Source: an uncultured beta proteobacterium (GTDB lineage: Bacteria; Pseudomonadota; Gammaproteobacteria; Burkholderiales; Burkholderiaceae_C). Taken from it: a stretch of DNA of 17,159 nucleotides. The notes beneath the pieces are model-generated. The model did no database searches, was not told the origin of the DNA, and worked only from the letters and a program-made list of their open reading frames with translations. The stretch is taken from contig CAJBVC010000360.1 in the NCBI GenBank assembly GCA_903958915.1, positions 1 to 17,159 of the forward strand, given 5' to 3'. This document shows positions 14,770 to 17,159 of this stretch, piece by piece (positions within the stretch are counted from its first letter, which is position 1; every line of letters begins with the position of its first letter). Position numbers and translations under genes: made by a program.

Positions 14770-15936
14770 CTACTTCCGGAGCGCCGCTTTCCAGTCACGA
14801 AACACATCCAGATCCACTCCGTCGGGGTAATGGAGAAGCCCGGGTTTGTAGCCCTTTTTACCTTTCTCGCCGTACTGCCAGATGAATTTCTTGGTCTGGC
14901 GATCAATCACCACCACTCGGTCGTGCAGGTCATCCACGACAAGAATGTCCCCGGTCTCCGGCAATTCGCGCGCGATGGACGGGTGGTCGAGCATGCCGTC
15001 GCCATCCTCGACGAAATACTCCCAAATGATTTTGCGAGTGGCTGGATCAAAAATGATGACGCGGCCAGGTTTCCAGAAGTCGGCGACGATGATGTGCTTG
15101 CCGTCTTCGGTCGGGAATGCGTCCGACGGATAGCGCAGCTTCGGCGCTTTGACGCTCCAAAGCACCTTACTGTCACGCGTGATGCGCGATATCCAGGCAT
15201 CGGTGATTTCGGTGACAAGCAGGTCCCCGTTGTCCATGGGCGTTGCACCGTTGGGGTGGGCCTGTGGGGTGGGCGGGTTGTGCTTGCACTGACCTGGTGT
15301 GCCCCACTGGGTGGTCTCCTTGTTGGTCTTGGGGTCGATGATCAGTACCCGGCAGTTACGGATATCTGCGGTGACGAATTGACCGTCGGCCAGCAGGTGC
15401 GAGTCATCGGGGTAGTTCAAAAGGCCATTCTTGCTGCCACGGTGGTTGGGAACACCATAGGTCCAGGTCAGCGCCTTGCTCTCGTAGTCCACGATATGCA
15501 GGTCGTAGTTGTCCTCCTCGCTGATCGCCAGCAATTTGCCGTCGGCCGAGAAGTTCACATCCTCATTGCCCCGATAGACCTCCAGACTCGGTGACGGAAA
15601 CTCCCACACAATGCTTTTGTCAGGCGCAATTTCGATCAACCGGTTGTTGCGTCGGTCCGCAATGATGATGGGGTAGGGCAGAGGTTTGCCCCAGGACGGT
15701 ACGCGATTCTTTCGGTTGCCTGTGACGGGCGGTATGGGCGGCAACGTAACGCCACTCGATACGATGCCTGCACCAATCATCTCCGGTGTCACCTTGACTG
15801 CGATGCCGGCGGATGGGTCGATCTTCCTGGTCTGCGCAGCAACGGAAGTAGCAAAGCCCAATAGCAGTGGAATTGCGAGCCATGCCACTGCGAGCCGTCT
15901 AGCGGTGGCCGCAGTGGTTTTTTCAAATCGGAACAT
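14770..15936 (-). CDS. Exported beta-propeller protein (PQQ-like/arylsulfotransferase-like repeats)
   Basis: From the ATG at 15936, which has AAGGA eight bases upstream, the product is 388 residues. An earlier ATG at 15975 lacks such a site. A basic start and hydrophobic stretch ending SVAAQ at about residue 35 form a signal peptide, so the protein is exported. The body consists of repeats of the kind IVWEFPSPS, ALTWTYGVP, KVLWSVKAP, KIIWEYFVE and KFIWQYGEK, each followed by an Asp/Gly turn. This is the pattern of PQQ-like or NHL-type propeller blades and of arylsulfotransferase N-terminal domains, with about six blades. The conserved His residues expected of a sulfotransferase active site are not obvious. 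It stands alone, with its own dyad upstream and terminator downstream. Confidence 0.8.
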   Translation of the reverse strand: MFRFEKTTAATARRLAVAWLAIPLLLGFATSVAAQTRKIDPSAGIAVKVTPEMIGAGIVSSGVTLPPIPPVTGNRKNRVPSWGKPLPYPIIIADRRNNRLIEIAPDKSIVWEFPSPSLEVYRGNEDVNFSADGKLLAISEEDNYDLHIVDYESKALTWTYGVPNHRGSKNGLLNYPDDSHLLADGQFVTADIRNCRVLIIDPKTNKETTQWGTPGQCKHNPPTPQAHPNGATPMDNGDLLVTEITDAWISRITRDSKVLWSVKAPKLRYPSDAFPTEDGKHIIVADFWKPGRVIIFDPATRKIIWEYFVEDGDGMLDHPSIARELPETGDILVVDDLHDRVVVIDRQTKKFIWQYGEKGKKGYKPGLLHYPDGVDLDVFRDWKAALRK

Positions 15937-15982
15937 GCAGGGAGTCCTTGAAGCAAAAGGTGGGAATCGCGCCATTCGCGCC

Positions 15983-15999
15983 CCGGGAATTGTTCCCGG
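15983..15999. promoter_or_regulatory. Perfect dyad CCGGGAA-N3-TTCCCGG upstream of the propeller gene
   Basis: CCGGGAATTGTTCCCGG is a perfect seven-base inverted repeat with a three-base spacer. It lies 47-63 bases before the propeller ATG, in the 130-base gap after the carbonic anhydrase stop. A tight dyad at this distance suits a dimeric repressor or activator site. It could instead be a hairpin ending the murI/carbonic anhydrase transcript, but no T run follows. Confidence 0.4.
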
Positions 16000-16066
16000 T
16001 CCATGGCGGATGTGCCTTGACCTTTCGCAAGAGACCCGAAACTAACGGCTTACTCACCGAGGAGCG

Positions 16067-16732
16067 CTAAGGCACCTCTACAACAGAGCGCTGGTGCAGG
16101 GGCTGCACGGCACGACCGTTGTCGGCAAAACGATTGCGGTAGGCCGCTAGTTGTTCGCCAGAGAGTTCCAGCGGTTGCTTCATCACGATCCATTCCACAC
16201 CCTCGGTGCATGGCGCGGCGGTCAGCGAGCCGGCGTAGCGGTAATACGCATGTTGCCGGGGTACCAGACTGACGGCGTCAATGGACAGACCGGCCTGCAG
16301 ATGATCGCCATCCTGCTTGGGCGGGATCAAGGGCAACAGTTGGCGCAGGACCGAGTTTTCCTTGCCGGTTCGAAACAGCACCACCACCGCCAGCAGCTGT
16401 CCGGATGCACTTTTGTGCAGCAGATGCGCGGCCATGGGAAACTCTTCCCCGTGGATCTGGTCGCCGCCTGGCGTGTGAAAGTGGAACTGCTGCAATGTGT
16501 ATTGCTCCTTGCCGAGCCGCAATGTGCTGCGCTTGTCGAATCGCACGCGCACCGTGTGTCCATCGTTGGCAATGTTCAGTGGCGCTGGGTGGTAGGCGAA
16601 GTCGGGTTCAGGGCCAGATCGTTTTTGGGTGGCAGTGATGTTGATGGGCGACTGGCGTTTTCCGTTCTCGCACAGTGACGCCTGGACGCTGACGCTGGCA
16701 AGCAGGAGCGCTGACCAAATGAAGAGCTTCAT
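16067..16732 (-). CDS. Periplasmic alpha-type carbonic anhydrase
   Basis: This zinc enzyme interconverts CO2 and bicarbonate. The 221-residue product starts with a signal peptide (MKLFIWSALLLASVSVQA, cleavage likely after Ala18), so it acts in the periplasm. The alpha-class zinc ligands are His84 and His86 in QFHFH and His103 in AAHLLH. Glu97 matches the conserved gate-keeper glutamate. QSPINI (27-32) is the family's opening signature, and two cysteines (Cys21 and that in APCTEG) could form the usual disulfide. I chose the ATG at 16732 because it overlaps the murI stop as ATGA and begins the signal peptide. The longer open frame upstream is only murI read in another frame. Coupling to murI is structural; a functional link to RuBisCO 15 kb away is speculation. 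Confidence 0.92.
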   Translation of the reverse strand: MKLFIWSALLLASVSVQASLCENGKRQSPINITATQKRSGPEPDFAYHPAPLNIANDGHTVRVRFDKRSTLRLGKEQYTLQQFHFHTPGGDQIHGEEFPMAAHLLHKSASGQLLAVVVLFRTGKENSVLRQLLPLIPPKQDGDHLQAGLSIDAVSLVPRQHAYYRYAGSLTAAPCTEGVEWIVMKQPLELSGEQLAAYRNRFADNGRAVQPLHQRSVVEVP

Positions 16733-17159
16733 AGTTTCCATGATGCCACGGAACAGTCCAGGCCCAGCCAGCACTGGACGGCGTTCTGCAGCCCATCGGT
16801 AGTACCGGTGGAGCCAATAACCAATTGCGGTGGCCGTGCGGCATGGGCAATGGGAGAGTCGGCAAGCCAACCGCGTTGCTCCAGCACCCGTCGGGTCTGG
16901 CGTGCCACCGGAGCGCCACCTTCGAGCATGTGTACGGGCTGTCCTACTAGCGATTTGAGAACGTCGCTGACAAAGGGATAGTGGGTGCAACCCAAAACGA
17001 GCGTGTCAATCTGGCCAGGTTTTGAGCCAAAAGTGCCCATTACGCTTGTGGACTGTGCGCAGATAGCTCCTATTTGTATAGCATCGCTGCGTTCGATCGC
17101 ATCGGCCAGTCCGTCGCAGGGCTGCACTACAAATTCCGCTTGCCCGGAAAGACTTTCCA
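16729..17159 (-). CDS. murI: Glutamate racemase (partial, C-terminal part)
   Basis: This enzyme converts L-glutamate to D-glutamate for peptidoglycan in the cytoplasm. Only the carboxyl half is in the window; the reading frame is open to the right edge. The second catalytic cysteine lies in LVLGCTHYPF, and VQPCDGLADAIE, ISTLVLG-type spacing and the LVIGSTG ending match the family. The first catalytic cysteine (in the amino-terminal half) is outside the window. Its stop codon overlaps the start of the carbonic anhydrase gene by four bases (ATGA), so the two are translationally coupled. Confidence 0.95.
   Translation of the reverse strand, partial: ESLSGQAEFVVQPCDGLADAIERSDAIQIGAICAQSTSVMGTFGSKPGQIDTLVLGCTHYPFVSDVLKSLVGQPVHMLEGGAPVARQTRRVLEQRGWLADSPIAHAARPPQLVIGSTGTTDGLQNAVQCWLGLDCSVASWKL

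Noticed and set aside
14830..15594. Plus-strand open frame (254 codons) opposite the propeller gene
   Set aside because: It is a mirror frame of a gene that has a signal peptide, regular blade repeats and a ribosome binding site.
16733..16990. Upstream extension of the carbonic anhydrase frame
   Set aside because: The extension is the murI gene read in another frame. The ATG at 16732 starts a proper signal peptide and overlaps the murI stop.

Overview
The window looks like a chromosomal segment of a betaproteobacterium in the Burkholderiales, most likely a Comamonadaceae member close to Rhodoferax. This rests on moderately high GC, a strict third-position GC bias, the form II RuBisCO, and several lineage-typical conserved genes (DUF2145, a FecR/DUF6600-like protein, a short lysine-rich protein). 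The genus is an inference. I see no tRNA, rRNA, CRISPR array, insertion sequence or phage gene. The DNA is almost fully coding, and no gap without a gene exceeds about 190 bases.

Left part (1-5320). A complete form II RuBisCO gene (cbbM, minus strand) carries every catalytic residue. Upstream of it lie a plausible sigma70 promoter and two dyads, but no divergent cbbR. The first codons of a further downstream gene, possibly cbbQ, run off the left edge. Next come a NUDT19-like Nudix hydrolase, a broken 5' remnant of a short-chain dehydrogenase, an MtfA-type zinc peptidase, a universal stress protein with an FNR-like box upstream, a catalase-fold heme protein, and a 46-codon lysine-rich small gene.

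Middle part (5320-12870). An FAD-dependent dehydrogenase (COG3573-like) follows the circularly permuted GTPase RbgA/YlqF. Divergent from these is an alanine/lysine-rich protein that looks phasin-like with a histone H1-like tail, ending in a clear hairpin terminator. Glutamate-cysteine ligase (gshA) is followed 21 bases later by an exported FecR-domain protein with an Arg/Asp-rich tail. Divergent from gshA is a multi-pass membrane protein with a degenerate GGDEF domain.

Right part (12870-17159). A compact minus-strand operon encodes a small exported protein, a DUF2145 protein and a [2Fe-2S] ferredoxin. Upstream of it is an exported beta-propeller protein with its own terminator. At the right edge, glutamate racemase (murI, partial) overlaps a periplasmic alpha-carbonic anhydrase by four bases.

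Functional themes are CO2 fixation and CO2/bicarbonate exchange (cbbM, alpha-carbonic anhydrase), redox and stress handling (gshA, catalase-like protein, Usp, ferredoxin), and envelope-exported proteins of unknown role. I found no clear new defence or mobile system. The most interesting points are the exported-unknown/DUF2145/ferredoxin operon, the catalytically dead membrane GGDEF protein, the truncated dehydrogenase remnant, and the small gene with alternative leader hairpins.
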